Assembly: GCA_037074765.1 (NCBI GenBank) | Contig: JBAMDO010000573.1 | Location: forward strand, 62,001 to 126,000 | Origin: Mansonella perstans | Lineage: Eukaryota; Nematoda; Chromadorea; Rhabditida; Onchocercidae | Direction: 5' to 3' | DNA length: 64,000 bases | The notes under the pieces: generated by a model | Databases searched by the model: none | What the model saw: the letters and a program-made list of their open reading frames with translations, nothing else | What the model was told of the DNA's origin: nothing | Translations under genes and position numbers: made by a program | In this document: positions 35,633 to 50,579 of the stretch, piece after piece | How positions within the stretch are numbered: the first letter of the stretch is position 1 | Layout of the letters: each line of letters begins with the position of its first letter

Positions 35633-38600
35633 TTGTTTACTTCTACCTATAACATGATCTTTCATGAGATACATGATCTATTTTTGGTTTTGTTGCATGT
35701 TTCACAGTCTTTCCTAGTAACGGGAAATCTTTAATGCTAATTTAGAGTTTCCCAAAAAATTGACAAAAAAACGAAGCAATCATAAATCGCTTATTTTGAA
35801 AAAACAGACAATAAATCATTTCAATTATCATCGAAACAAGAATTTACAGCTGAACATTAAATTCCATTTAATATTTGAATATCTCTAAAAGATTCCGATA
35901 ATTCTAGTAGATTTCATTGAAAGAAAGATGATAGTTATAGAAAGAGTTCGATTGTTCATTTCCATGAAGAAATATGAAAATTTTTAGCATCTAAAATGAT
36001 GAGAACTTTCTTACCGATTAAGAAGAAGCAACCAAAATTTCGAATTATTCTATGAAAAGACTAAATGAAAGAGGAATTTGATTCTTTCCATAGGAAAGGT
36101 ATATAAATTTTTCTTTCTTTCTTAGCACTAAAATTCAAACCTGAAATAAACAAAATTCATTAATTTGTTACAAACTCAATTGATTATATAATATTAATAA
36201 TTAAACGAAAATGGAATTATTAATAATATTAGCCGTATTATTATTATTTTTTTTTTTAAACAACGATTAATCATCGTATTAATATTTGATTGAGCTAATT
36301 AATATTTTCCTTATCATTATTTATCATCAAAAAAAAAACTCGAAATTATATTGTCCCTCAAATAGTAATCTTTTCATTATTTTAAATAATTATAAAATTT
36401 TTATGATCGTAAGTAAGCTCATACATGATTGATCACGGTGCCAATAAACCAGTTTAAATCTTGCCATTTTTGAAAGTGCATTTCTGCAAAAATTGTAATA
36501 TTTAAAAGGGATAAATATCCTTTTCTTTTCATGTAAAAACTACTTGTGAATGCCACAATTTTTGCGGGGAAAGATTTGTAACAAAGAAGGAAACCTCCCA
36601 TGAAACCAACAATTATAATCTTTTTCCTTCTTTTAAATGAAAAAAAAAAAAAAAAAAAAAAAAAGCAACGTTTTCTGGCACAAACCCTGTCAAGAAAACT
36701 GTTATATTTCTTTTTTTTTTTTTTTATCTACAAGATGTAATTTTTGTACATTGCTGCAAAAGAAGTAACAGTTTTTGTTGTTCGATACGGGTGCATGAAA
36801 TATCCATTCGAACAATCACAGTGTCCTTGCCATAGAAAACTACGTATTCATCTCATTCGTTCATATCACAATATAATTTTAGTGGTCAAAAACTTGTTTT
36901 AAAGCATAACTTTGTGAATGACGCTACCATTTTAACTTACAATATTTTATGATTATGATTATATTAAAAAAAAAAAAAAAAAAAAGAAAAAATCGTTAGT
37001 ATCTCTTTTAGTATCAAGTATCCGAATAATACCATTGCTACTTCTGCAATTAATTAGATTAATTATTACTTAGCTTTTTCATCTCTTCACTTCTCATAAC
37101 TATCAAATTCTTTGCTTTTCATAATTCATGATTGATTTTAAAAAAAGTAGTGGATTTGAATGAAGTTTTTTTATAGTTTAATAAGAAAATTGACATGCTA
37201 TGTCGAAAGATGTAACTTAACAAATTTTAAAGTAATATTCTATTTATTAATGTACATTTAACTGCTAGTCAATAAATTAGGGATTCAACATTATTGACAA
37301 TGTATTTTTTAAACAAGTTTTAAAAGATGGGATAAAAGTAAAAGAAGAAAATTAATTATCTTTTCAATTTCAAATAATAATAATTGTTTTTAAAAATTTT
37401 CAAACAAATATTCGAAAGGAAATTTGAAGTTAAATGAAAAAATTTATTCTTGCTACATGGCGCGAAAAAGCTTCAGTGCTGGATTACTAATGACTTTAAG
37501 ATTTTAAGTAAACTAGGATAGGTTTGAAAGAAAGTCATTTTTATACTCTATAGAGACTTACTAATTGTATAAGCAAGTTGTTGATTTGGGAATTCACCAT
37601 TAAACTGATCAGGCGAATGAATGATCGTAAAATCTTGAAAGCATTTTACTATGTAGGAAATATTACTTCTGTATCGTCTTCACATGATTCGAGATGCAAA
37701 TGACATGAAATAAGATGCATTACTTGAAAGCATTAATTTTTCTCCCTTTCTTGAAAAACAACACTGATGAAGCTGAAAATCGGAACTCGGTCTCGTCATT
37801 AATATTTTATTTGAAATTCATTTCCAGAATTTCAAAACAAAGATCCTATGAAACAAATAAATTTTTCGGTTTTCAATACGACATTATAATTCTAAATATT
37901 TTTATGAGGTGCTAGACCTCAATCTTATGCATTTCCTTTTCTCATTTAACCATTCGAACTATCCTTTAATTAAAGAAAGATGACCTATTTGGTTAATCCT
38001 GACATCAGCATCCATTTACAAAACCACATTAATCCTAAGTTAACTGATCACTTTTCAAAAAACCGATGTGGTAACCATTTTCCAAGTCTACAATTCCGAA
38101 TTTTACCGACTATTCAGAATTTCCGGAAATCGCAAATACAAATTCATCTTCAAGAAGCAATTTAAAAAGCAATTTCATATACAAGACAGGAAGGTGTGAA
38201 TATGATGGGAACATTGTGAGAGATTGTGGAAATTTCATTAATTTGTGGACAACAGACGCCAAGATGACTGCAATTTTCGGAACTTTTTGAGCACAATTTA
38301 AAGTTTTTTGGTTATCTTCTCTCATAACAGCCTTTCCAATGTTGAGCAATTTCCACTACCGTATACTTCTAACAAAGTTAATAATTTCAGAACTAGATCA
38401 TGATTGTATTTATTTTTGCATATTGCTATTATTGCATTTCAATTTACAATCAGCATTTGTTAGCTTCGCTTTTTATCATTCTTGCTTAAAACTAATTGTT
38501 TTTTTTAAAAAATCAATTTCAATCTTTATTACTAATCAATGGAAGATTAATTTTTTGTTTCAAAATATTTTGTTTTGTAAGCAAAAAGCCGGCAGGGACC

Positions 38601-39861
38601 ATAAAAGAAAGCATGGAGACGAAGTATTACGATTAGTGAGAATATAAACAAACTTGGAAATAACTTAATCTTAGACAAAATGAAAGTAAATGCAATGCTA
38701 TATAACAAAATCTACTACAATAGATCAGATTGTTTGAATAAATTCCATTGATTCCTTCTATTTGTCATCAGAGAGTGTTTTTTAAAACATTTCATCTACG
38801 ATTTCTTTAGTTTTCACTCCAACAAAAAGTTCAAATCTTCACTAAGTGACCAACAATGTTATTTTCTCAAACGATAATTAGTCTAAGATTGGTGTAATTG
38901 TCACTGAAGCATAATTGTAACCTGTTCTTCACTCTCTTAGTAGTACTTTTTCATATAATATAAAAAGTTCTGTGTTTTTGAGAGTTTGATTTCGCACATC
39001 TTATTCTTTCAATTTACAAATCCTGCCCGAATCTTTTGTTGCACAGTTTTGATTTAGCAATATTTTTATTAAATTTTGAAAAATTTAATTTAACTGTAAT
39101 TAAAAAGTCTTGAAAATCTTGAAAATGTCTTGAAAATGTTATAGGATGTTGTAATAAATTTTGTAATTACATCAAATTTTTAATTAATTTTTTGTTTCAA
39201 GAAAGTTCCATAACTGATTCGAATTTTCCCCCAAAAATTGAGATTTCAGTGTTTGCAAGAAGATTTCAAATAGCAATATCAATAGAAAATTGACGATCAG
39301 AAAATGCTACTACCGATACATTTTCATTGAAGATTCTATTTAACGATAACTGTCACTGTTGAGTATCAACATTGAAAGAGCGACAAACTGAGTGCAGAAT
39401 CCAAAAAGTGGTTCTTCTGAGTTAAAACTAAATTGATGAAGAAAATTAAGTTGAATAAATCAGTGAGATATTTTTATAAAAATAAATATAAAGAAAAATA
39501 AATGAATTAGTTAGTAGTAATAACAAAAGCCAAATAGTTAGCATCATGAAATGATGTGGGAAAAAAAAAGTTGAATAATTTCGATATTTGCTTTCTTTTA
39601 CAATTAGCTATCGTAGAAATAAATTTAGAAATGAAAAGTTGAAAAGATAATTTCAATGATAAACACTTGAATATCTTATCAAGCTATTTATCGTTAATTG
39701 TATCAATTAGTAATGAATTCCTATTAAATTTCTATTTATATCAATGAAAGAATTTAAGAGAATGAAATATCGAATATCAAGAGTTATTTTTGAGATTATT
39801 CTTTAATTAAGAGTAAATGAAAGGAAATAGACCGAATGAGCTAATATCTTGTTTTTTTTTA

Positions 39862-39896
39862 AAAAATGATACCGCGGAATTCGCGGTATCATTTTT
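39862..39896. other. Perfect 15-bp-stem hairpin with GC-rich core
   Basis: AAAAATGATACCGCG at 39862-39876 pairs exactly with CGCGGTATCATTTTT at 39882-39896 around the 5-nt loop GAATT. It sits in very AT-rich DNA. The centre reads CCGCGGAATTC. Confidence 0.95.
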
Positions 39897-41878
39897 AAAT
39901 ATCCCAAATAATTTCAATTCATTTTATTCTTATCAAAATAATTGAATAAAATGAAAAAAAAAAAAAAATTCATTTTTAAACATTTTTCTTATGTGAAATC
40001 GATGAAAGCATGAATTATAATAAAATGTAATACGATAATAGTATGTGACACGTATTGCGTTACAGTAATTCTATCTAATTATTCCCATTCTTTTCTTTCT
40101 CCACCTTTTCCAATACCTTTTTATTTGCTTTTTATCTTTGTATCTCCCCGACCACCGTATTCTGTAATGCAAACGAATGAAATGAATGGAACGCTAAGGA
40201 AACGCCTATCAAAACACGTATGTGTATGTGTATGTGTTGCGTGTATGTTTCGTTTACATATTCATATGTATGTGGGTATATCTTTTTGTATATGAACCAT
40301 GGATATGTTTTATATACGTATCATTTACAAATTTGGCCGTTGACAAATTTTACACACTTCCGATAACGTTAATTTTTTACTTATTTTTTTTTTTTAATTT
40401 CACACGTATTTATAATATTTACAAAATGTATTCAAACGGAAAAATACGTAATCTTTTTTCATTTTTATCAATCAGTGTAATTTGTTAAGTACGGTACTTA
40501 AATCAATGTCGTAGAGTGGGAAAAAAAAAAATGTTATATTTCAATTTAAATTGCTAAATTTAGATTTGTTGTTTGTGTAATAAATTTAAAAAAGTATGAA
40601 AATTAAAGAGTTTAATATGATTAATTGATTAGTGTTATAGGTAAATATTAAATTGACATGCAATTAGAGTATAGCATATTTAAGATATTATTGTTTTTTA
40701 ATTTAATTCTATGAAAGAAATAATTTTATGATAAAATGATTAAATGTCAAAAAAATTAGTGATGTTAAATTGAAAATATTTTTAATAAAGTTCTAGTGAA
40801 ATCTAGAGAGATTATAAAAATTGAATTTAAAAATTGACAAATAATTTCTTGCAGAATGACAATTGTTTGAATTCTTTTCTCAATCGATCTGATTTTAGAA
40901 TTTTGGAAAATTGTAATTCTTTTTGTTGTCATTTTTGTCATAATTATCTGATAATAGAGGAATGAAATCAAATATAGAACATTTCCATTAATTTCTCTTT
41001 TCAATCTTCTCACTTACGTCTTCTGTCATATACTGCTTTATTTGCAGTAATTTGTTCACATTAAAACACTAATTCAATTCCTTAAGTAACAAGGAATAGT
41101 TTGCAACAATTAATTAAATTTGATTTTAAACTTTGTATATGATAACTAATTGATTCATAGAGTTGCTGCTTCATCAATGAAAGTCAAACAAAACAACTGT
41201 TAATTTATTAGAAGATTCTATCCACTGATGGATACTTCCTTCCGTTTCACTGATTTGGAAGGATAATAGGTATGATGCACTCATGTAGTCGAGAATGTAT
41301 CGAGATCATTTATTCCTATGAACTTGTCGCAAATAACATCCATGATCTTACAGGAACTGTAACCGACTTTCTGTGCAATATTGTGCTCATTTTTTTTAAA
41401 AGGATTTCTCGAATTTAATTAAGTATTCAGATTTAATTTCGATTTCTATTAATGATTGTTAGAAAAAAGGCATAGAAAAGCCTTCTTAATATATTTGCTT
41501 TAAATTCTATCGATCAAAGATTTTTCTTTTGCAAAAATTTTAAATACTTTAAGAAAAAGAAATTTATTAAATATTTTAAGGTATTTTCTAACTGATGCAT
41601 TTATACTATTACAGACAACAAGATACAGCCTGCGGTCTACTGATATTATTGATAAGTAAAATGAGAGAGTTCACTGATATTATTGATAAGTAAAATGAGT
41701 GAATGATAAAAAAATGAATGATTGGTCAATTGTGCTATTGTGTTATTTCTTTGACCAAAACAATTTTATTTATTGTGATCAAAGGCCTAGAAATTTATAC
41801 GTTGGAAATATGTTCGTAAAATGTAAAAATTAATAGAGCTGAGACAAAATAGTGGGAAGAAGAGTAGAAAATACGGAC

Positions 41879-42033
41879 ACGCACACATATAGACACACAC
41901 ACACACACACATACACGCGTACACATACGCACACGTACACGGATATACACACGCATGCACACACACATACACACACACACACATATACATATATATAAGA
42001 TACACACGCACAGATACACACACACACCACACA

Positions 42034-42085
<52 letters not shown>

Positions 42086-42097
42086 ACACACACACAC
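41879..42097. repeat. Compound CA microsatellite
   Basis: Runs of (CA)n interrupted by TA, CG and CC steps across about 220 bp. The Cys/Val-rich open frames it creates on the minus strand are artefacts of the repeat. Confidence 0.95.
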
Positions 42098-42344
42098 GAG
42101 AATAGAAACATACACTTTGTCTTGAATTAGAAAACATTAAATCATAGTTCAGAAATTAAAAGGAAAAAAAAAGAAACATTTTTTTTTAAATGTTAGATAA
42201 ATAAGAAAAGAAAGAAGAATGCCGTTAGAAGTTTTCTAAATTGTGGATGAAGAAAATTAATTTCTGTAGTTCACAAAGAAAACACTCTTTCGACTAACAT
42301 TTTTATCAAATTCTCTTTTAAACTGGACAATTTTATTCGTGATA

Positions 42345-42555
42345 ACTGTTGATTTTTGCAAAAGAAAGTCCAGAGAAGAAAAATCTCAAAAGTTTTATTA
42401 GAGTTTAGCCCATAAATTTCTCCGTCGGGATCAGGCTTGAACGTTTTGAGAAGGTTTTTGGGATAAAAAATTACTTGCATGGGTGGTCTTGCTTCATTCT
42501 ATTTCCTCTTTTCACCGACCGCAAGCTACTCTTCTACAACTCTTTAAGTTTATAC

Positions 42556-42591
<36 letters not shown>

Positions 42592-45500
42592 CTCATTTCT
42601 TTCTTTCACTCTGGAATATTTCTTTTTCAATCCTTTTTCTGGTATAAAATCTCCCGCGGGCACAATAAGTTTATGTAAGTGATACACAGTCTGAGGTTTA
42701 GCATGAATTCTTGCTGCACATCCATTGGGATCTAACAATATACTTTACTGCTTTCCTACATTATTGCAATTTTTGCATGTAAGGCCAACCCATCAGCATT
42801 TTGATCTTTTTTGCAAAAATTAAATGTCATTTTGAGCCTAAAATTGAGGAATATAAAAAGGTTGTTGAAGACAGAAATAATGAAAATAAAGTGAAGTGAT
42901 CTCGAGTTGATGAGCATTGTTTTAGTTTTGAACTATTTCTACTGCACTAAAAATCTTTTTACTTTTCACAACAGTTTTTTTTGTTCTTTCACATCTTATT
43001 TACGTCTTTTTAATAAAAAAAAATGTTTTCCTTTAGTCAAGTATAGCTCTTGAATCCTACAGAACGTGAAACTTCTAAACGTTTACTTGACTTATCATTG
43101 TCTATGATGAAAATAGATGTGATAAACTCGTAGTAGCAAGCAAAATAAATAATAAAGCAATATGCATAGAGAAAAGAATCAAAATAATTAAATGCTTTTT
43201 GAAAATTTGCAACAGACAAACGATTCGTCCAACCAAAGAAATACATGTCTGTAAGAATCCGCAAGAAATCAAGAAATGCATTGCATAGCAATATGTCATG
43301 TAACATATCATTTCAAAATATCACATTATATAACAATTAATTGATAATTTAAATTTTATGTTGATTAAAAAGTTAAAGATTTCCTCTGATACAGAAATGG
43401 TTTTCTTTACTTTTTTCTTCAAGTGCAAAGAATTCATTGAAAGTAGCAATAGAAAAAAATGCATCCAATCGACAATTGTCCATCGTTCGTTGCACTTTTT
43501 TTCACTGCCCAACAGTTTACGTATAATATCTGTCGCTATGTGGCATTTCTTCTTTATCAAATTTCGATTTTTCATTTCTCGAAGCACTTTTTTCAATTTA
43601 AAGGAATTTAATCATTTGAGAGAAATTTAATGAGTAATTTTTTGAACATATTGCTTCTTCCACTTCTTATTCATATGTTCTTAGATGTAGCCGTTTTAAT
43701 TTTTTATCATCATATTATAGAATTATTTGGAGAGAATTTAAGTTAACTAATTGCTAAATAGTATGCACATGAATTGATGAAGCTACTATTCTCATCAATA
43801 TTAGCAGTCTGATTAAATGAAATAGTTTATTGAGAAGTACTGTGAACTTTCTAGAATACCTAGTTATCCTAATAAAACAATATGTCAAATCTTCCGTAAG
43901 TTTACTTTTTCAAGCTAATATAGATCCCAAAATGTCATCATTTTTAATATGTTTTTTAATGGTAATTAAAATATAAACTTTAAGGTTAATCAAAAAAATC
44001 TTCGTCTACTTTGTTCTTTTGACATCTTTTTATGTTATGGAAATTTTTGATCTTTTAATCTAATGAATTTCTTGCTATTCTTATATTCATACAAAATTGT
44101 TATAAATTCTCTTTGAACGGCATAAAATATCTAGTAAAATATAAGGAGTAAAAGAATATTTTTAAATATAAGAAATAAAAATTTGTATTTAAAAAATATT
44201 TAGTTGAAATAATTGAAGTTAAGCTTCTGTCCTCTCTTCCCTCTTTTCTGTTTGTTATAAATTTTTAATAAAAACTCATGCGGAATGGTTATTTGATCTG
44301 CCTATCCCAATAAAGTTAACCATATTAAGTTTATCGGTTTTGCACACTCTTTAATTGCTCTTCGTCCTAGAGCTTACTAGGACTCATTTATTTAGCGAGT
44401 GGGAGGCATTTTATTTGCTAAAAAGAAAAAAGTTCTTCACAGCAGTTATTAATCTGCTTGATTACGAAAATAATATTTTTTAAAATTAAAGATCAGATTT
44501 AAGTGAGAAAAGGTAAGTTGAGATGTATGCCAAGAAATGTATTCATATTTCTTGAGATTTTTTTCTTCATGTCGATTCCTGAACTTTGGTGAGTTTTAGA
44601 ATTTTGTGATACGTAGACATATTTAGCATGTCTTTAATTAAATGGAACTTCTGTTAGCAAACATCTTAAATTTTAGTTATTATCTTCTTGCTAAAAATTA
44701 ATAGATAAACAAATAGTTTGCTACACTTTTCCTGTCAGAACGAAAATTACATTAAAAATTAGAGGGAACTGAAAATCATCGTACGCCGATACGCACAAAT
44801 GAGACTGAAATTGTTTTTATCACTAAATTACTAAAAGTAAATGATGAAATAATCATTTATCTGATAAATTATGTAATAGCAGAAAGGTAGAATTCCGAGT
44901 GATCAGGGAAATTAACCATTATTATGGACTACAACAATTTCCAAATCGCTAGCCATACATGATTGTTTTAATGATTAACGGGCTAGAAAAGAAGAATTAA
45001 TGGTTAATTCTGTGACACAATGATTCCGAGCTCGTCTGATAGAGAAACGTTTACTGACTTCACTGAATACATTTTGAGAGCTGTAGTTTTAGTCCCGAAA
45101 ACGCGGGAAAGAAAATATTTGCTCGTAACGCTTCTTTGCGATCCCGTGTCAGCAAATTTTATACTTAATCAAACATCTCACATTCATTGCTAAGAACAAT
45201 ATGTAATTGTTGATACTCACAAAACTTTTTAGCTAAAACTTGCAAAAATTTTCAAAAATTCAAAACTTTGCAAAAAAAAAATATCTACAAAAATTTTCAC
45301 ATTCCTTTGATCGCTGCATTCTGCACAAAAAAAAAAAATAAGTGTACTCTGTCACAAAACTCATAGCTAAATGAGATTTATTGGTTGAACAGAAAGCGTA
45401 TCGAGGCTTCAAAATGAACTAAATTTCTAATTGAACCCACTTCGACAGAAATTTAAATGTAATAAATATATGTCGGCATACTACTGATGAAGAGAAATTT

Positions 45501-46766
45501 CACCTGCTTCTTGAAAAAATTTGGAAGAATGGAAAAAATATTTTTAATTTCTAGTTCTTTCGAGCATATGTTATCAAGATGATTAAAAATCATATAGCAC
45601 GATCAAACGGGAAAGCAAAAATTTTTCAAAAGTTGAGAAAACTTATTTGATTAAGTTGGTACTCGAGATCAGTTTAGTTTCAAATATTCCCTTTCTAACG
45701 AGAACTTTTTTTGCATGCAGAGATATTTTCAAATTATAAATTATTTTTTCTTTATAAAATAACGCTCTCTGAATAGTGTGATTAGTTTTACTTTGCATTT
45801 AATATTCTGTATTTTTGTAATGAGATCAGAGATATCATGATAATAGTTGAAAATCGCCCATCAATTATTAAAAATGCGATTCGAATTTCCTGGCTGTGAT
45901 GTGAGTGCTGCATCCATTTAACGTAAAGTTGGCCAACAGAAATTTTGTTTTCAGATATCAGATACGGCAACAACTTAATAAGGTTATACTTATTTATTTC
46001 ATTGAAATTCTATTTCAAAATGGAAAAGAAATTCAATTTAAGAGTAATTTTGTTTTTTACGTGTTAGAATGATATACACTCTGAAGTCTGTTTAAGCTAT
46101 AACAATTAGAACTGACATTTTATCAAAGTTCAAATTGCAGGCAGGTAGAAATGTTTACTGACGGTGACCAAGATAATTTTTGTGAATGTTAGGAAAAAAT
46201 AAACTTTTGGTATGTCTGCTTTGAAAAAAAAAGAGCGGAAATGAAGAAAATGTAAATGATATGAATGATAATAAAAATATCTTCAATGAATATCCCGCTA
46301 TTTCAATTAATATTGACTTTTATGTCAATTAAATTTTTAGATATTTTGAAATTTTCACTTTTTCCAAAGTTTTACAATCAGAGAGCAGGTGGAATAAGTG
46401 GTAATTGTTGCATAGGTTTTAATGACTGACCACTATGATGGTAAAGTTCATGATTGTTATAAAACCGCGGAAAAAAATTGCGTGCTTTTCTCTTTTGATG
46501 AAAATGGGTTAAAAATCTGAAAGAATCTGAAAATTAATTAATGCAGAAATTATAAAAACTTGATAGGAACGGAAAATAATGAGAGACTTAGTTCGTTGAA
46601 AAAAAAAAAACTTTAATTAATATATGCTACAAAATCAATTTTTAAAACAAAAGACTAAAGCATAATCAGATCTATTTTTATATGCTAACGTTACTATTGA
46701 TAAGTGCAGACTTATTCTGCATCTGGGTACTTACCAATCAATTGATAATACAGCTTGCCTGTAGTA
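42345..46766 (-). CDS. Possible minus-strand gene with a long intron (exon candidates)
   Basis: Exon-like islands are 46766-46735, 42731 to about 42610, and 42498 to about 42345. The first has a GAACAG acceptor and an excellent GTAAGT donor. Read in one frame it ends in phase 1, which is what the second island needs after its TTGTTAG acceptor, joining to GKLYYQLIDPNGCAARIHA. The second island continues KPQTVYHLHKLIVPAGDF with base composition clearly richer in G+C than its surroundings. The third (MQVIFYPKNLLKTFKPDPDG) may follow in phase 0. No family was recognised, the first intron would be about 4 kb, and neither a start nor a firm stop was found, so this is a hypothesis. Confidence 0.3.
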
Positions 46767-49700
46767 CTGTTCGCTTTGTTAACAATCTATTTATCGTTAA
46801 GCAATCAGCAAAATAGATCATGATATTTAATTGAAATTTAAGATTTCAAACTTCTTCTAGCAAACCACCAATTATAAACTTATTACTTTCTGATCCGAGA
46901 TTGTGAAGTCGAGTAGACAGCATCTAATAATTCCTAATGTATTTACAATGCTTTCATTCGAGCAAAACTTTTCGAATATTCCTCTGCAATAGTTCGCATC
47001 TATAATTGTTTTTTTTTTTTTTTTTTTTTTTTACAATTTAACTGAAAATTTATAGAATTTTACAAAATTTTTGCTGACCTTTTCTTTTTACCATTTCGAC
47101 AAAAGCGTACACAGAAGACAAAAATTTGTTCGAAATGAATCCAATTGAACAGTTACCACATTCGTTCCACATATCCAACTATTCTAAAACTGTTGCTGAA
47201 TCGATCGAATAAATGATTAAGTGACTGTGCCTCAAATAATAAATATGTCGTATTAGATTAGAATGATATGTAAATTTATTGCAATTTTAGCTATCGAATA
47301 AAGCGAAAGAAATAGGTAGCAATAAAGGAGAAAGGAAAGGAAAAAAGGAACGAGAAAATAAAAGACAGCTGAAATTGCTAGTGTGGAAATGGGAAGGAAA
47401 TCGCTTAAAAGTGTAGAATGAGTAAAACTATTCCACTTCAAGCTCATCTTTTTTTTTTTTTTTTCTTCATTACACTTCTAAACTTTTTCCTATCATTAAC
47501 GTTTCAATCATATTGACTAATTTTAGTATGTTTTCATCAAAGATATAATTTATCTTCATATATAAAGTGAACAAATCACGCAAATATTCAACCAGCGATA
47601 TTTATATCTGTTGAATTTTCAATATTATGATAGACATATCTTTCATCATTTTCAATAATCATTAAATCTTTGATAGTATCATTAAATATTTTTTACTTAT
47701 AACTCAATGTTAGCAACATTTTTGAATTAGCGATACTATCGTAGCATTTGTATCTTTAAATGACCATTTATTTTTGAAATAACTTTTTTGAAAAAAAAAA
47801 TTTTTTTTTGAAATAATATGCTCTTCTGACTTTAGTTTTTCAACTAAAGATAATTAAATTTAATTTTTCTTTAAAGAGACTAAAGTTAAAAACTAGCTAC
47901 ATTCTGAAAGTAACAGGACCAAAAAAAAAAATCAAATCATTTTCAGCTTGCATCAAAGCAAAATGGATAAATGATGGATATGAATACTTAAAATTGTCCA
48001 TGTAGACTCAAACATGAGTACTGAGGAAATATGGAAAAGTTTGAACTGCAACATACCAAAACTATTGCTAATTGGTCAGCTATCATTTTCTTCAAGCTAT
48101 CACTCGCTATACATTATATTTCAGATTAATTCCATCATTTTACAGTCTAAAATTAAGAAAAAATTAAAAGAGAAAATTAAATTAAAAAAAAAAAAAATTT
48201 TCTCTTAATAAAATTAAGAGAAAATTAAACATTTACTTATGACTATTTGCTATTTCAAAAGAATTCAGTATAAAATTTCCGTTTTTGAAAACAGGAATAA
48301 ATATTGCTGTATGATCTATACAAAATATTACTAATTTCTAGTTTTTTTTTTAACTAAGCGATAATGCTTACAAATAGCCTAATAATCAGTGATTGGCAAA
48401 ATTACGTTATAATGAAATGGCTATTTCATTTTCTAGGAAAAAGGAGGATAATGTGCAGAAAAAAAAAACGGACAATTTAGGATGTGTCATTAGACTTAGA
48501 TTTTGCTTCTTTATAGACGACTTACTATCTTCAAAAATCTTTCCTAACAGTTGAAAATATAAAAAAAAAAAAAAAACCTAAAGTAATAATGAAAAAGGCA
48601 TTGATATCAAATTGTTGTAAGAGACAAAATGAGAGCCTAAAATGAAAATATTAAGAAGAGTTAGAATTTTAGAAAAAAAAAATACAATGAGATGGATATT
48701 GAGGAATAGATCTTACTTTCCCATTGGATAAAAGGATAGCGCATAACTTAATTTGCACTTGCCTTTTACAATTCTGATAACCTGCCTAAAATAAATAATT
48801 TTTGTACTTTTATTCTTGAAGTAGTAGAAAAAAAAAAAAAAAAATAGAAAAAAAAAAAACTATTCCTTTGAAGCGCGAAATTTCTGTACATACCCGTGTA
48901 ACTCTTCCACAGCTTTTTCTTCCTTTTTTTTTTTTTTTTTTTTTTTCTACTTTTCATTCCTCTTTTTCTTCTTTCTCTTCATTTCTTTCCTTTAGACAGA
49001 ATACCCGTAGAATTATCACCTGCTTCTTCCTTCAACGGTGCCATATGGTTCATTTCCTTATAGGTATACCCAAAACACAGATATACACACACACACACAT
49101 ATAGATATATATATGCATGTACAGACATAAAATCTACAGATAGATAAATGTGCAACACAGATAGAGAATACATATATAGATACACAAACAAACATATATA
49201 CCCGATACTTTTTATGGTCTTCAACCATTTTAGCTGCTTTGAAAAAGCAACTACTAAATGGATATTAGGAAGCCTTAAATTGACAAGAGCATTTTTTGTG
49301 CATTAATTTATCCTTAATCATGCTTATTTTCTTATTGCCTATTTCAGTCATTTCATTTAACACACAACGATCAAACATATTAAAATTAATAGTTAAAGTT
49401 AAAATTAAAAATTTAAATAGGTTTGAATGATTTGAAAAAAAAAAAAAAAAAAAAAATAACCTTACTTTATGTTATACTAAAAAGTACTTTATGTTGTGCT
49501 TCCTTCGATTCAGGCAAGTACGTCCATTTAATTATATGGTAAGCAAAAATATCGGTATCACCAATCCTTCTATCACTTCCTACTTTTATTGCTTGTCTTA
49601 CTCCTCTCCTATTTTCACTTTTTCCTTTTCAAATGCTTTAAACATTCCTCAATCATCTCATTTTTTTTTTTTTTTTTTTTTTTACTTTAAAAAATTCTGT

Positions 49701-49774
49701 CATACCTGAGAAAATGTTACAATATTATAATAGATATTTTAGACACAATCAATTCTCTCTGTTTTATGTTTAAA

Positions 49775-49806
<32 letters not shown>

Positions 49807-50521
49807 CAAACTCCATTTACAATCATCATAAGTAAATAAATCTTTTTAACAAGTTTCTTCATATACACTTAGCAGCATTTTGAAATACTTTAAAAACAAT
49901 ATTTTGAAATGAAATACTTTAAACTTAGGCTTCAACTCTAAGTGTCAATCTTACACAATATCAAATTGAACAAAAAAAACGTCTCATAAAACAGATCAAG
50001 TGATCAATTTTAAAACCAAAAATTAAGCAAAATTAGTAAAATTAAGGTTTATAGTTAATGAAGCAAAATACTCAAAATAAATCTATGAAAATTCCTATGA
50101 AATTTTGCCTTCCCCCAAAAAACAATTCTTAATTTTTTCATAAAGTAAAATTCCTGAATGTCAAAAAATGAAAATTCTCTTCTTTATGATTTCAAATCGT
50201 TATTTTTGTTTCAATTTATTATTTCTCGATTAATATTGCAGTTCTGAAACTTTATAGTATGAGCAATCCATACTGGTATATGATTTATCATATATATGTC
50301 ATTTAATGTATCATTTGAAATTCGACCAATGACTACATATAAAACAAACTGTAAAGGATTATTGCGTTTATAAGCCTAAATTCATTTCTTGATGTGTTAA
50401 ATCTTTACAATTTCAAGTCTGAAGATTTTCATAATTAGTAGTAAACGTCATTGTTTCAACTGAACACACGTCGTCATTATGAAAATTCGTTCCAGAATCA
50501 TTTTCGAAAGTTATTTTGCAG

Positions 50522-50579
50522 GCATTTCAAGAACAATTAATCGCCAAGCGATTCTTGGCTCATTGCAATTCACTTTTTG
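50522..50579 (+). CDS. Possible isolated exon
   Basis: 58 nt bounded by TTATTTTGCAG and G|GTGTGT, with the open frame AFQEQLIAKRFLAHCNSLFG. It enters in phase 0 and leaves in phase 1. That phase would suit an upstream extension of the Ser/Gln-rich gene starting at an acceptor at 54171, 3.6 kb away. It is short enough to be chance. Confidence 0.25.

Noticed and set aside
36770..36900. Open stretch with several cysteines (VVRYGCMKYPFEQ)
   Set aside because: Only one plausible splice site and no partner exon; expected by chance at this length.
41787..42137. Three overlapping Cys/Val-rich open frames on the minus strand
   Set aside because: They are translations of the CA microsatellite in three frames.
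47085..47212. About 40-codon plus-strand open stretch ending in TAA (NPIEQLPHSFHIS)
   Set aside because: No good acceptor at its left edge and no phase-compatible neighbour.
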